DNA of 41,742 nt from NCBI GenBank assembly GCA_034211275.1, contig JAXHTF010000040.1, forward strand, positions 1 to 41,742, written 5' to 3'. A model generated the notes under the pieces. The model was not told the origin of the DNA, did no database searches, and saw nothing but the letters and a program-made list of their open reading frames with translations. Shown here piece by piece: positions 16,636 through 25,449 of this stretch. The stretch's first letter is position 1, and every line of letters begins with the position of its first letter. This DNA comes from Acidobacteriota bacterium. GTDB lineage: Bacteria > Acidobacteriota > Thermoanaerobaculia > Multivoradales > JAHZIX01. The position numbers and the translations under genes were made by a program.

Positions 16636-17559
16636 TCAGAGCTCGGGCTCACTCCCCGTCAGACGGCGGTAGGCGTCGAGGTAGCGGTCGCGGGTGCCCG
16701 CCACCACCTCGTCGGTGAGTACCGGCGGTGGGGACTCGTGGTCCCAGCCGGTGCTGTCGAGCCAGTTGCGCACGTATTGTTTGTCCACCGACACCGGCTC
16801 CGCACCCGGCCGCCATTGATCTGCCAGCCAGTAGCGGGAGGAGTCGGAGGTCAGGACCTCGTCGACCAATAGCAGCTCATCATCGACCAATCCGAACTCG
16901 AATTTGGTGTCCGCCAGCAGCAGGCCGCACTGAGCGGCATGGTCGGCGGCCCGGCGGTAGAGCTCGAGGGTCAAATCCCGCAGACGCACCGCCAGTTCCT
17001 CGCCCACCGCCGCCGCCATGGTGTCGAAGTCGACGTTCTCGTCATGCCCTTCCTCGGCCTTGGTGGCGGGGGTAAAGATGGGCTCCGGCAAGCGGCTGGC
17101 CCGTTCGAGACCGTCCGGCAGGGGAATCCCGCAGACGCTTCCGCCGGCGACGTATTCGCGGTAGCCGCTGCCCGCCAGATACCCCCGGGCGACACATTCG
17201 AAGGGCACGACCTCGGCCTTGCGGGTGAGAATCGTGCGGCCCCGTAGCTGCTCCGCGCTGCCGGCGAGCTCCGGCGCCAGCTCTCCTAGTGCCACGGCGT
17301 CCAGGGAGGTGGCCAGCAGATGATTGGGCATCACCTCCTCCAGCCGCCGGAACCAGAAATTGGACAGCTGGGTGAGGATCTTGCCCTTGTCCGGAATCCC
17401 CGGCCGCAGAACGTGATCGTAGGCTGAGAGGCGATCGCTGGCGACGATGAGCAGGCGCTCACCCGCTCCCGTCTCGCTCAGGTCATAGACGTCCCGTACC
17501 TTGCCCCGGCGCGGCGGTGCCAGGCCCGGGAGGTCGGTATGCCAGAGAATCTCGTTCAT
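16636..17559 (-). CDS. purC: Phosphoribosylaminoimidazole-succinocarboxamide synthase (SAICAR synthetase)
   Basis: Catalyses ATP-dependent ligation of aspartate to CAIR in de novo purine synthesis. The 307-residue protein has the N-terminal LPRRGKVRDVYDL-like phosphate-binding segment (LAPPRRGKVRDVYDL), LLIVASDRLSAYDHVL, PFECVARGYLAGSG, ATKAEEGHDENV, and LADTKFEFGLVDDELLLVDEVLTSDSSRYW, all hallmark PurC motifs. The length matches the larger (yeast Ade1-like, ~300 residue) type rather than the ~240-residue E. coli form. The ATG at 17559 has AGGAG about 8 nt upstream on the minus strand. It stands alone rather than in a pur operon. Confidence 0.96.
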   Translation of the reverse strand: MNEILWHTDLPGLAPPRRGKVRDVYDLSETGAGERLLIVASDRLSAYDHVLRPGIPDKGKILTQLSNFWFRRLEEVMPNHLLATSLDAVALGELAPELAGSAEQLRGRTILTRKAEVVPFECVARGYLAGSGYREYVAGGSVCGIPLPDGLERASRLPEPIFTPATKAEEGHDENVDFDTMAAAVGEELAVRLRDLTLELYRRAADHAAQCGLLLADTKFEFGLVDDELLLVDEVLTSDSSRYWLADQWRPGAEPVSVDKQYVRNWLDSTGWDHESPPPVLTDEVVAGTRDRYLDAYRRLTGSEPEL

Positions 17560-17635
17560 GGAGCAGCTCCTGAGGTGGCGGTGGGGGAGTCTTGGGCGGT
17601 TGGAAAAGCGGCCTTCGGGCTAGCACGATGCGAGC

Positions 17636-19657
17636 CTACATGCTGCTCAGGCGGCGGTCGGAAAACTCTCGGTCCAGATGCTCCAGCAGCCGGCCTTCAG
17701 GGAGAGGAGTTTCTTCCACCGACTCCGCATCATCGGCCCCCACCACCTCGTAGATGGCCAGGTCGTCGAGGCCCTTGAGGCGGGCGATACCGAGCTTGCG
17801 CAGCGCTACCCGCATCATCCTTCCGGGCTCCTCCTCCAGCTCCAGCGCCAGGTAGCCTTGACCGCCGACGGTGCAGCGCCGCAGCTCGAAGGGCTCGACG
17901 TCGGAGTCCACCTCGGCAACGAAGCGGCCGGTGGCGACGATGCCCTCGTTGACCAGATGGCCATTGCGGTTGATGTAGGCGAAGAATTGCCGCCCTTCCT
18001 GATGCTTGTCCACCAGCTCCACGTTGCGGTCCATCATGGGAGCGAAGAAGCGGTGCACGGTGGCTTCCGGATAGCCCTGGCTGATGAGCATGTTCTTGAT
18101 CTCATCGATCTCCCGGCTCACCTTGCCGGTGGTGAGGCGGGAGAGCTCCACCACGCCGTGACCGAAGAATTCGTAGCGATCCGCCTCCGAGATCACGTCC
18201 TGGGTGCGCAGCGGCACCAGCCGGTAGCTACTGAAATTGAGAGCGATGCGCAGGCCGCGGTTGAAGGGGAAGCCCTCGCCCACCGCCTGGCGGTAGATGT
18301 GCTGCAATCGGACCGCGCAGGGCAAGAGCTCCCGCGGATGACGGCTGGAGAAGAAGGCCCCGTCGCCAAGGTATTTCTCCAACTTCATGCGGTGGTTGTC
18401 CGCCAGCCGGTGGATTCGCCGCTGGAAGCTGAACATGGCGCGAAAGCTCTGGTCCTGGGCTTCTGCGCCGGCGAGGCGGAGCACCGAGACCAGGGCGGAG
18501 AAGTCGGTGATGTCATAGACCAGGCCGAAACGCTGCACCACCGGATCCACCACCCAGGGGGCCATGAAGTCCAACGGCCGGGTGGCGGCGGATAGCAGCA
18601 TGTGTTGGCCGCTGGCGCCGGGGCGCGAAGCACTGGAAGGGGTACACACCATGCTGCCGTCCTCCTGGCGGTAAACCAGCACCGCATGGCGCCGCAGCAG
18701 GTGGTAGAGCTCGAACTCCTTGAGCTTGAGCAGCAGGTTCTCCCACACCGCTACTTGCTGCGGGCTCAGGAGGCGCTCCGCGTCATACCCTTCGAGGCCG
18801 GCGAGGTAGGAAACATAGCCGCTACGCCGCAGCAACCGCGCCGAGTCCTCTCCGGATTCGGGCTTCACCAGGTGGCGCACGGTGTGGCCGAGAAGGGGAT
18901 TGCGCTCCATCTGTTCCCCGTGCCATTGCTCCAGGGCCTGCAAGCGCTTGCGCAGATCCCGGCCGTCGATACCCAGGCAGCCGGTGAAATAGCTGCTCAA
19001 CTCGTCCAGGGTGTGGCTGATGTAGTCCTCGGTGAAGATCAGCACATTGTCGAGCATGCGCCGCAACAGGCGAGAGAAGAGCTCCTCCTCGACCTCTTCC
19101 GTATCCGTCGCCAGCCGTTGGACCAGGTCATAGGTGGTGGAGAGGAGGCGATCCTGATAGCGGTCGAAGACTCGATATTTGATCGAGTCGCCGAGATTGC
19201 GTTCGCCGCCGACGCCCATCCTGCGGACACGCCGGGGGGTCTGCTTGAGGCAGCGGGCGATGTCGTGGGAGTGCAGTAGCCAGAAGACTTCGGGGAATTG
19301 CCGCCCGTGACTCGACAGGGTGACGTTCTCCAGCGCCCGTTCCAGGAAGCGCCGGTAGGTATCCCAGGCGGTGGAGTGCTGTCTGGCGTCGAAGCTGCGG
19401 CGCAGAACGCCGGCGATCTGCGCCTGCTCCTCCAGCTCGATGTAGGTAGCCAGGGAGTTGCGCAGCTCCTGGTAGGCACGGGAGAAGAGCACCGGATAGC
19501 CGCGCAGCGGGGTCGCCTCTTCATCCTCCAGGAAGACCCGCGGCGGTGGCGGCAGGAAGCGCTCCATCCCCGGCAGTAGCTGGCTCAGCTCCGCCGGATC
19601 CGAGGACAGGAAGTGGGTCGAGCCGCGAAGCGACTGAATGATGGACGATGCTGCCAT
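17636..19657 (-). CDS. Large protein with degenerate class III cyclase-like domain
   Basis: A 673-residue protein. Residues 1-~370 are a mostly helical region that I do not recognise. Residues ~378-510 resemble a class III adenylate/guanylate cyclase homology domain: YDITDFSALV (first metal Asp at 382), LEKYLGDGAFF (second metal Asp near 432), and YEFFGHGVVELSRL (499-508 region) where active cyclases have IGDxVNLAxRL. The Asn expected in that last motif is Glu here, so cyclase activity is doubtful. The final ~160 residues form a beta-rich domain. No transmembrane helix or signal peptide is visible, so it is probably cytoplasmic. The start at 19657 is chosen over upstream in-frame codons because the sequence before it is Arg/Pro-rich and overlaps the LAP leader. 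Function unknown. Confidence 0.65.
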   Translation of the reverse strand: MAASSIIQSLRGSTHFLSSDPAELSQLLPGMERFLPPPPRVFLEDEEATPLRGYPVLFSRAYQELRNSLATYIELEEQAQIAGVLRRSFDARQHSTAWDTYRRFLERALENVTLSSHGRQFPEVFWLLHSHDIARCLKQTPRRVRRMGVGGERNLGDSIKYRVFDRYQDRLLSTTYDLVQRLATDTEEVEEELFSRLLRRMLDNVLIFTEDYISHTLDELSSYFTGCLGIDGRDLRKRLQALEQWHGEQMERNPLLGHTVRHLVKPESGEDSARLLRRSGYVSYLAGLEGYDAERLLSPQQVAVWENLLLKLKEFELYHLLRRHAVLVYRQEDGSMVCTPSSASRPGASGQHMLLSAATRPLDFMAPWVVDPVVQRFGLVYDITDFSALVSVLRLAGAEAQDQSFRAMFSFQRRIHRLADNHRMKLEKYLGDGAFFSSRHPRELLPCAVRLQHIYRQAVGEGFPFNRGLRIALNFSSYRLVPLRTQDVISEADRYEFFGHGVVELSRLTTGKVSREIDEIKNMLISQGYPEATVHRFFAPMMDRNVELVDKHQEGRQFFAYINRNGHLVNEGIVATGRFVAEVDSDVEPFELRRCTVGGQGYLALELEEEPGRMMRVALRKLGIARLKGLDDLAIYEVVGADDAESVEETPLPEGRLLEHLDREFSDRRLSSM

Positions 19658-19777
19658 GGACGGAGTGATTCCTCTCGTTCGAGGGGGAACGTATAGCATA
19701 CCGCCGGTTCTGCGACCAGCGGCAAAAGCTGGAGTGCCGGCTGCTAGACTCCCCTGTGCCCCACACGGGAAGCGATT

Positions 19778-19803
19778 AGGACACGAAGAGCAGGACACGA
19801 AGA
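19778..19803. repeat. 12-bp direct repeat before the aminopeptidase start
   Basis: AGGACACGAAGA occurs at 19778-19789 and again at 19792-19803, separated by GC, giving a 14-bp period. It lies 17 bp upstream of the GTG start at 19821 within the 163-bp gap after the divergent cyclase-like gene, and its second copy partly supplies the Shine-Dalgarno region. Confidence 0.5.
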
Positions 19804-19820
19804 AAGGAACGGATCTCAGC

Positions 19821-21314
19821 GTGGTCGCCATCGGTATCGCCACCAAAGGCCGGCTCGTCGCCGACCTCATCGCCGTCGGCTGCTTCGAGGACGAAGCGCC
19901 GCCCACAGAGCGTCTGCCGGAAGAGCTGGGGCAGGCTGCCCTGGGGATCGCGCGGCGCCAGGGATGGAAGGGGCGGGACGGCCAGACCGGCGAGGCCACG
20001 GTTCCGCTGGATCGTCCCGGCCGCGGGCAAGCCGCCGGCCGCGATCAGGTGGTGAGCCTTTGGGGGCTGGGGAAACGCTCCCGATGGGATCGCCGGAGGC
20101 TCGAAGAGTGGCTCGATGAGGCCTTGCTCTATGCCCGCACCAACGGTGCTCGGCGGGCTGCAGTGGTGCCGCCGGAGCACGCCGAGACCCGCGGCCGGGA
20201 CGCCGCGGCGCGGATGATTCGTCGGGCTCTGCTGTCCGAATACCGCTACGATCGCTATCTGCAAGTGCCGGACCTCAGCCAGCCGCGGCTGGGCAAGATC
20301 CTGCTGGTGGCTCCGGTGGGGGAGACCCGGCTGTTCCGGGACCAGCTGGATCGAGGCCGGGCCGCCGCCGCGGCGGTCACCGTCGCCCGGGATCTGTCCA
20401 ACGCTCCGGCCAACGAGGCGACGCCGCGGCAGCTCGCCGAAGAGATGGAGAGCCTCGCCCTGAGCCACGGCTTCCACTGCCGGGTGCTAGGGCCCAAGGA
20501 GTTGAAGAAGCGTTCCATGGGCGGCATCCTGGCGGTGGGGCTGGGCTCCCGGCAGCCACCCTGCATGGTGCGCCTCGAACGCGACGACGGGTCCGAGGGA
20601 GGACCGTCGGTGGCCCTGGTGGGCAAGGGGGTGACCTTCGATTCCGGCGGCCTTTCCATCAAGCCCGCCAACGACATGACTTCGATGAAATACGACAAGG
20701 CCGGTGCCTGCTCAGCGCTGGGAGCGGCGCTGGGGGCGGCCCGGCTGGAGCTGCCGCTGAAGCTGCGGGTCTATCTGCCCCTGGCGGAGAATATGCCCGG
20801 CGGTGGTGCCTATCGTCCCAGCGATATCGTCCGCTGTGCCAACGGTAAGACGGTGGAGATCGTCAACACCGACGCCGAGGGCCGCCTGCTGCTGGCGGAC
20901 GCCATGGCGTGGGCGGTGGAGGAGGGGGCGGAGAGCCTGGTGGAGCTGTCCACCCTCACCGGTGGAGCGGTGACCGCCCTGGGGGATGTGGGAGCACCCT
21001 TGTTCAGCGGCGACGACGGTCTGGCGGAGGAGCTCCTGGCCGCCGCCGGGCAGGCCGGTGAACGCCTCTGGCGCATGCCCCTTTGGCCCGAGTTCGTCGA
21101 CTCCATGAAGGGCGAGCACGGCGATCTGCGCAACTCCGCCGGCTGCTCCGCCTCCCCGTGCACCGCCGCCGGATTTCTCGCCCACTTCGTCGGTGAGCTG
21201 AAGCGTTGGGCCCACCTGGACATCGCCGGCACCGCCCAGGCCGGCGGCAACGGAGAGGCCACCGGTTTCGGCGTGCCCACGGTGCTCGGATGGCTCGAAG
21301 AGCTGGCCCGATGA
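19821..21314 (+). CDS. pepA: Leucyl aminopeptidase (M17 family)
   Basis: A two-metal cytosolic aminopeptidase that releases N-terminal residues from peptides. From the GTG at 19821 it is 497 residues, the usual M17 length, with AAGGAA upstream. The C-terminal catalytic domain is complete: LVGKGVTFDSGGLSIKP (metal Lys/Asp), MKYDKAGACS, and the signature NTDAEGR at 349-355, followed by LVELSTLTGGAVTALG. The N-terminal domain has ARDLSNAPANEATP at the junction. The frame is open upstream to 19638, but that stretch overlaps the leader of the divergent gene and has no homology. Its stop overlaps the start of the following ABC ATPase gene (ATGA), suggesting peptide uptake and hydrolysis are coupled. 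Confidence 0.93.
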   Translation: MVAIGIATKGRLVADLIAVGCFEDEAPPTERLPEELGQAALGIARRQGWKGRDGQTGEATVPLDRPGRGQAAGRDQVVSLWGLGKRSRWDRRRLEEWLDEALLYARTNGARRAAVVPPEHAETRGRDAAARMIRRALLSEYRYDRYLQVPDLSQPRLGKILLVAPVGETRLFRDQLDRGRAAAAAVTVARDLSNAPANEATPRQLAEEMESLALSHGFHCRVLGPKELKKRSMGGILAVGLGSRQPPCMVRLERDDGSEGGPSVALVGKGVTFDSGGLSIKPANDMTSMKYDKAGACSALGAALGAARLELPLKLRVYLPLAENMPGGGAYRPSDIVRCANGKTVEIVNTDAEGRLLLADAMAWAVEEGAESLVELSTLTGGAVTALGDVGAPLFSGDDGLAEELLAAAGQAGERLWRMPLWPEFVDSMKGEHGDLRNSAGCSASPCTAAGFLAHFVGELKRWAHLDIAGTAQAGGNGEATGFGVPTVLGWLEELAR

Positions 21315-22393
21315 CGCCGGAGGCCGCCGCCTCGTCCGCAGACCGCTCGGCCGGAGATGCGGGCACCGTCGAAGCCACGGCGTCCCCCTGCCTGCTCCGG
21401 GTACGGGGGTTGACCGTGCAATTCCCTTCCTCCCAAGGCCCGGTGACGGTGGTGGAGGATCTATCCTTCGACCTCGAGGCGGGGCGCTTCGTGGGACTGG
21501 TGGGAGAATCCGGTTCCGGCAAGAGCCTCACCGCCCTTTCCATCATGGGATTGGTTCCCGACCCCGGCCGCATCGCCGCCGGCGAGGTGCTCCTGGAAGG
21601 GGAGGACCTGCTGCGTCTGCCGCCGCGGCGTCTGCGGCGAGTTCGGGGTGCGCGGGTGGGGATGGTTTTCCAGGAGCCCATGACCGCTCTCAACCCGGTA
21701 CTCACCATCGGTTTTCAGATCGAGGAAGCGGTACGCCTGCACCGCCGCATGTCTCGCTCCGCAGCGCAGCGGGAAGCGGAGCGCCTCCTCGATCTGGTGG
21801 CCATTCCCGACGCCCGCCGGCGCCTCAAGGACTACCCGCACCAACTCTCCGGCGGCCAGCGCCAGCGAGCGATGATCGCCATGGCGCTTGCCGGGCAGCC
21901 GGATCTCTTGCTGGCGGACGAGCCCACCACCGCCCTCGACGTGACCATCCAGGCGCAGATTCTCGAGCTGTTGCAGAGCCTGCGGGAGGAGCTGGGGCTG
22001 GCGGTCTTGCTGATCACCCACGACCTGGCGGTGGTGGCGGAGACCTGCGAGCGAGTGCTGGTGATGTATGCCGGAGAACTGGTGGAGGAGGCGCCGGTGG
22101 ATCAACTCTTCCAGCGCCCGGACCATCCCTACACCCGCGGGCTGGTGGCGGCCTCCCCGCGCCTCGGCCAGCCCGCCGCCCGGGGTCAGCTGCCGACCAT
22201 TCCGGGGCAGGTGCCGGAAGCGGGACACCGTCCCACCGGCTGTCCCTTCCATCCCCGCTGCCCGGAAGTGATGGAGATCTGCCGGCAGGAAGTGCCGCCG
22301 CTGGTACCCACTGGTAAGGGCGAGCATCGGAACCGGCGCCGGGCCCGCTGCTTCCTCCACGCCCCCGAAGCGGAAAGAAACGTGCAGCGATGA
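21311..22393 (+). CDS. Oligopeptide/dipeptide ABC transporter ATP-binding protein (DppD/OppD-like)
   Basis: A 360-residue ABC ATPase of the peptide/nickel importer class. After a ~25-residue N-terminal extension come Walker A GESGSGKS (~65-72), the Q-loop [11 protein letters not shown], signature [15 protein letters not shown] (~179) and Walker [13 protein letters not shown], and H-loop [10 protein letters not shown]. The C-terminus has the oligopeptide-ABC extension with Cys residues ([14 protein letters not shown]), which binds an iron-sulfur cluster in some homologues. The ATG at 21311 overlaps the aminopeptidase stop, and its own stop overlaps the next ATPase start. No permease or substrate-binding gene is in the window. 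Confidence 0.92.
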   Translation: MTPEAAASSADRSAGDAGTVEATASPCLLRVRGLTVQFPSSQGPVTVVEDLSFDLEAGRFVGLVGESGSGKSLTALSIMGLVPDPGRIAAGEVLLEGEDLLRLPPRRLRRVRGARVGMVFQEPMTALNPVLTIGFQIEEAVRLHRRMSRSAAQREAERLLDLVAIPDARRRLKDYPHQLSGGQRQRAMIAMALAGQPDLLLADEPTTALDVTIQAQILELLQSLREELGLAVLLITHDLAVVAETCERVLVMYAGELVEEAPVDQLFQRPDHPYTRGLVAASPRLGQPAARGQLPTIPGQVPEAGHRPTGCPFHPRCPEVMEICRQEVPPLVPTGKGEHRNRRRARCFLHAPEAERNVQR

Positions 22394-23388
22394 GCGTGCT
22401 GGTAGAAACCCGCGGCCTGAGCAAGCACTTCCCCATTCGCCGCGGCATCCTGCAGCGCCACCGCGGCGAGGTTCGTGCCCTGGACGGTGTCGACCTCGAG
22501 ATTCGCCGCGGTGAGTGCTTCGCCCTGGTGGGGGAGTCCGGTTCCGGCAAGACCACTCTGGGCCGCTGCCTGGTTCGCCTCATCGAGCCCACCGCCGGCT
22601 CCATCTCCTTCGATGGCGAGGACTTGCTGGCTCTTTCCGGAGAATCCCTGCGGCGCCACCGGCGACGATTCCAGATGATCTTCCAGGATCCCTATGGTTC
22701 CCTCAATCCCCGCATGCGGGTGCAGCGCATCCTGGCGGAGCCGCTGGCGGTGCACGGCATCGTCGAACGCTCCCGGAGAGCGGAGCGCATCGGCGAGCTA
22801 CTCGATACGGTAGGCCTGCCGCAACAGGCGATGGAGCGCTTTCCCCACGAATTCTCCGGCGGCCAGCGCCAGCGCATCGGTATCGCCCGAGCCCTTGCTA
22901 CGGAGCCGGACTTTCTCATCGCCGACGAACCGGTTTCCGCTCTCGACGTTTCCGTGCGGGCGCAGATCGTCAACCTGCTGTACCATTTGCAGCAGCGGCT
23001 GGGGCTGACCCTGCTCTTCATCGGTCACGACCTGGCTCTGGTGGAGCAGATCGCGGACCGGGTTGCGGTCCTCTATCTCGGTCGGGTGGTGGAGGAAGCG
23101 GAGTGCTCCGAGCTCTTCCGGCGTCCTCTTCATCCCTATACCGTGAGCCTGTTGTCTGCGGTGCCGGTGGCGGACCCGAACAGCCGGCGCCGCCGCATCG
23201 TGCTGCGGGGAGATCCGCCGAGCCCGGCCTCGCCGCCGGGAGGTTGTCCGTTCCATCCCCGCTGCCCCATTGCACGGCCGCATTGCGCGCAGGACGACCC
23301 GCCCCTGGTAGACACCGGTGACGGCCGGCGGGTAGCCTGTCATTATGCAGGTGAGCTGACCGTCGGCGATCCGGTGGCGGCGCCTTGA
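22390..23388 (+). CDS. Oligopeptide/dipeptide ABC transporter ATP-binding protein (DppF/OppF-like)
   Basis: A 332-residue ABC ATPase, the second half of the peptide-importer ATPase pair. Walker A GESGSGKTT (~48-56), Q-loop MIFQDPYGSLNPRM, signature FSGGQRQRIGIARAL (~155), Walker B FLIADEPVSALDVS, and H-loop FIGHDLALVE are intact. The C-terminal oligo_HPY-type extension ([22 protein letters not shown]) is present. The start overlaps the DppD-like stop by 4 nt. With the partner it would energise uptake of peptides that the upstream aminopeptidase digests; the transmembrane subunits must be encoded elsewhere. Confidence 0.92.
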   Translation: MSVLVETRGLSKHFPIRRGILQRHRGEVRALDGVDLEIRRGECFALVGESGSGKTTLGRCLVRLIEPTAGSISFDGEDLLALSGESLRRHRRRFQMIFQDPYGSLNPRMRVQRILAEPLAVHGIVERSRRAERIGELLDTVGLPQQAMERFPHEFSGGQRQRIGIARALATEPDFLIADEPVSALDVSVRAQIVNLLYHLQQRLGLTLLFIGHDLALVEQIADRVAVLYLGRVVEEAECSELFRRPLHPYTVSLLSAVPVADPNSRRRRIVLRGDPPSPASPPGGCPFHPRCPIARPHCAQDDPPLVDTGDGRRVACHYAGELTVGDPVAAP

Positions 23389-23473
23389 TTTGAATCTTCG
23401 AATGGACCCAATCCCGGGCGCAAGCGCCGCGGAGTGGAACATTTCATCGGCTGAGACGTAGCTTGATATAGAG

Positions 23474-23497
23474 GGCGGGAGGATTCCCGAACCCGCC
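23474..23497 (+). promoter_or_regulatory. Leader inverted repeat before the TolC-family gene
   Basis: GGCGGG (23474-23479) and CCCGCC (23492-23497) can pair around a 12-nt loop, 57 bp before the start at 23555. No T-run follows, so it is not an intrinsic terminator. The 166-bp gap 23389-23554 otherwise shows only a weak TATAGA-type -10 at 23467-23472 without a convincing -35. Confidence 0.3.
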
Positions 23498-23554
23498 GAC
23501 AATCCCGACCAAGCGATCTCCGCGACATCTTTCTGAATGGAGGAGGAAGCATCC

Positions 23555-25132
23555 ATGATTTCCCTGTTGACGAGCGCTCTGCGCCGCCATCGCTGGCTCG
23601 CCTGGGCCCCGCTGGCCGTCTTCGCCGTGCTCCCGGCGTGGGCGGAGGTTCTGCAGCTACACCAGCAGCCGGATTCCACGCCCCAGGGGGTCGAGCTGCG
23701 CACCGACGACGAGCAGCTCTACATGACCCTCGACGAGGCGGTGGAGATCGCCCTGCGCCGGAATCTCGCCCTCATCGCTCAGCGCTACGACCGGGCGCAG
23801 ACCCGCGAGCTGATTCGCCAGGAGCTGGGCATCTACGATCTCACTCTGGCCGGCACGGCGGTCCTCAACGACGAGACCTCTCCCAGCGCTTCCGAGCTGG
23901 ACGGTGCTGACGTTCGTGAGGACTCGCTCCAGGACTACACCTTTCGGATCAGCCAGCTGACCGTCTTCGGCGGTACCGCCACGCTGCAACTCAACGGTGG
24001 CCGATTCGAATCCAACGACTCCTTCCGGGAGATCAATCCGGAGTACAGCACCGACGCGCGGTTCATCCTCAACCAGCCGCTGCTGCGCAACTTCGGGCGG
24101 CTGGCTACGGAGCGCTCCCTGTTGGTGGCCCGCACCAACAGCGCCATCAGCCTGGAGGAATTCGAGCAGCAGGTCATCTCCACGGTGCAGCAGGTGGAGA
24201 ACGCCTACTGGAACCTGGTGCAGGCGCGCAAGCAGCTGCAGGTGTCCCAGGAGAGCCTGGATCTCGCCCGCGAGCTCCACGAGCGCAACCGCATCCGCGT
24301 CGACGTCGGCACTCTGGCTCCCTTCGAGCTGGTGCAGAGCGAAGCCGGTATCGCCCGCCGGGAAGGTGACATCATTCGCGACCGGGCTGCCGTCGGCGAC
24401 GCCGCCGACGAGCTGCTTCGGCTGCTCAACGTCGACGGCGGCACTTCTTGGGATCTGGAGGTGGTTCCGGAGACCGATCCCGCCGGTACCGAGGTGGAGG
24501 ATGTCGACCTGGCGAAGGCCATCGACGTGGCGTTGGAGAATCGGTCCGAGCTGCAGCGCGGTCAGCTGATCGTCGATCGGCTGCAGCTCGACTCGGATTA
24601 CTTCCAACGCCAGAAGCTGCCGCGCCTCGACCTCGAGGTGCGCTACAACACTTCCGGCATCGGCACCAGCTACAGTTCCGCCAACGACAGCACGACCGCC
24701 TTCGACTTCACCGGCTGGCAGGCGGTGGTCGAGTTCGGTATCCCGCTGCAAAACCGTACCGCCCGCGCCCAGAGCGCAGTGGCGGATCTGGCGTTGGAGC
24801 AGGGGCGAGTGCAGCTCTCCCAAACCGAGCAGGAAGTGATCACCGACGTGCGCAGCGCCGTGCGCCAGCTGGAGGCGGCGGCCCGTCAGGTGGACGCAGC
24901 CCGGGCCTCCAGCCGGGCCCAGGAGAAGAGCCTGGAAGCGGAGCGCAAGCGCTTCGAAAACGGCATGTCCACCAGCTTCCAGGTACTGCAGATTCAGGAA
25001 GACCTTTCCGCCGCCCAGAGTGCCGAGGTGCAGGCGGTGACCAACTATCGCACCCGCCTGGCAGACTACTACCGGGCCATTGGTCAGCTGCTCGCGACCC
25101 ACGACATCGAGATCGACGACGTCGAAGAGTAG
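23555..25132 (+). CDS. TolC family outer membrane efflux protein
   Basis: A 525-residue outer-membrane channel protein of the TolC/OEP family, the exit duct of tripartite efflux and type I secretion systems. A signal peptide (to WAEV, ~31) is followed by the two pseudo-repeats: LDEAVEIALRRNLALIAQRYD near 65 and, in the second half, VDLAKAIDVALENRSELQ. Long coiled helices (STVQQVENAYWNLVQARKQL; DVRSAVRQLEAAARQVDAA) follow each. ERKRFENGMSTSFQVLQIQ near the end is characteristic. The start at 23555 is preferred over the ATG at 23537 because GGAGGAGG lies 8 nt upstream of it. No inner-membrane pump is adjacent. Confidence 0.9.
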   Translation: MISLLTSALRRHRWLAWAPLAVFAVLPAWAEVLQLHQQPDSTPQGVELRTDDEQLYMTLDEAVEIALRRNLALIAQRYDRAQTRELIRQELGIYDLTLAGTAVLNDETSPSASELDGADVREDSLQDYTFRISQLTVFGGTATLQLNGGRFESNDSFREINPEYSTDARFILNQPLLRNFGRLATERSLLVARTNSAISLEEFEQQVISTVQQVENAYWNLVQARKQLQVSQESLDLARELHERNRIRVDVGTLAPFELVQSEAGIARREGDIIRDRAAVGDAADELLRLLNVDGGTSWDLEVVPETDPAGTEVEDVDLAKAIDVALENRSELQRGQLIVDRLQLDSDYFQRQKLPRLDLEVRYNTSGIGTSYSSANDSTTAFDFTGWQAVVEFGIPLQNRTARAQSAVADLALEQGRVQLSQTEQEVITDVRSAVRQLEAAARQVDAARASSRAQEKSLEAERKRFENGMSTSFQVLQIQEDLSAAQSAEVQAVTNYRTRLADYYRAIGQLLATHDIEIDDVEE

Positions 25133-25196
25133 GAGGGCCTGAAGCCTCTGCAAACCCCGCGCCGCGAGCGATTATGCTCGCACGCAAATCCAGCAG

Positions 25197-25232
25197 CCCC
25201 GGGAGGAGCCATCATGGCCTCCCGGGGTTTTT
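25197..25232 (+). terminator. Intrinsic terminator after the TolC-family gene
   Basis: A perfect 10-bp stem, CCCCGGGAGG (25197-25206) with CCTCCCGGGG (25218-25227), an 11-nt loop and a TTTTT run at 25228-25232. It ends the TolC transcript about 65 bp after the stop. Confidence 0.9.
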
Positions 25233-25350
25233 GTATGGTCGCTGGAGAGCCCCACAACAGGCCCTTGCCGGGCCCTGGCGGGTATGTGCTTGGAGGAGAG
25301 ATCCATTCGATCGAAAGCATATGCATCAGGTTCAATATAAAAAAAGTTAT

Positions 25351-25377
25351 CGAACTTGACACGCTTTTGCCATCTGA
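25351..25377 (+). promoter_or_regulatory. Candidate ECF-sigma-type promoter of the small-peptide gene
   Basis: CGAACTT (25351-25357), 15 bp, then TCTGA (25373-25377) resembles the sigma-E type (GGAACTT, N16, TCTGA) promoter. The same place has a TTGACA (25356-25361), but the only -10-like TATACA (25385-25390) is 23 bp away, too far for a standard sigma-70 promoter. A second GGAAC (25395-25399) to CGTC (25419-25422) pair lies downstream with a longer spacer. The stretch 25233-25449 is AT-rich and holds, besides this, a GTTGT/ACAAC hairpin at 25401-25414. No ECF sigma gene lies in the window. Confidence 0.35.
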
Positions 25378-25449
25378 GTGCACCTATACACTGGGGAACG
25401 GTTGTTTAGACAACTGCCCGTCTCAACCAGACCGTAAGGGAGTACAGAG

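Noticed and set aside
23537-23554. Upstream ATG of the TolC-family gene as the start
   Set aside because: The codons from this ATG contain the Shine-Dalgarno for the next ATG at 23555, which directly begins the signal peptide.
25356-25390. Standard sigma-70 promoter TTGACA-TATACA before the small-peptide gene
   Set aside because: The spacer is 23 bp, well outside the usual 16-18, so I prefer the ECF-type reading of the same place.
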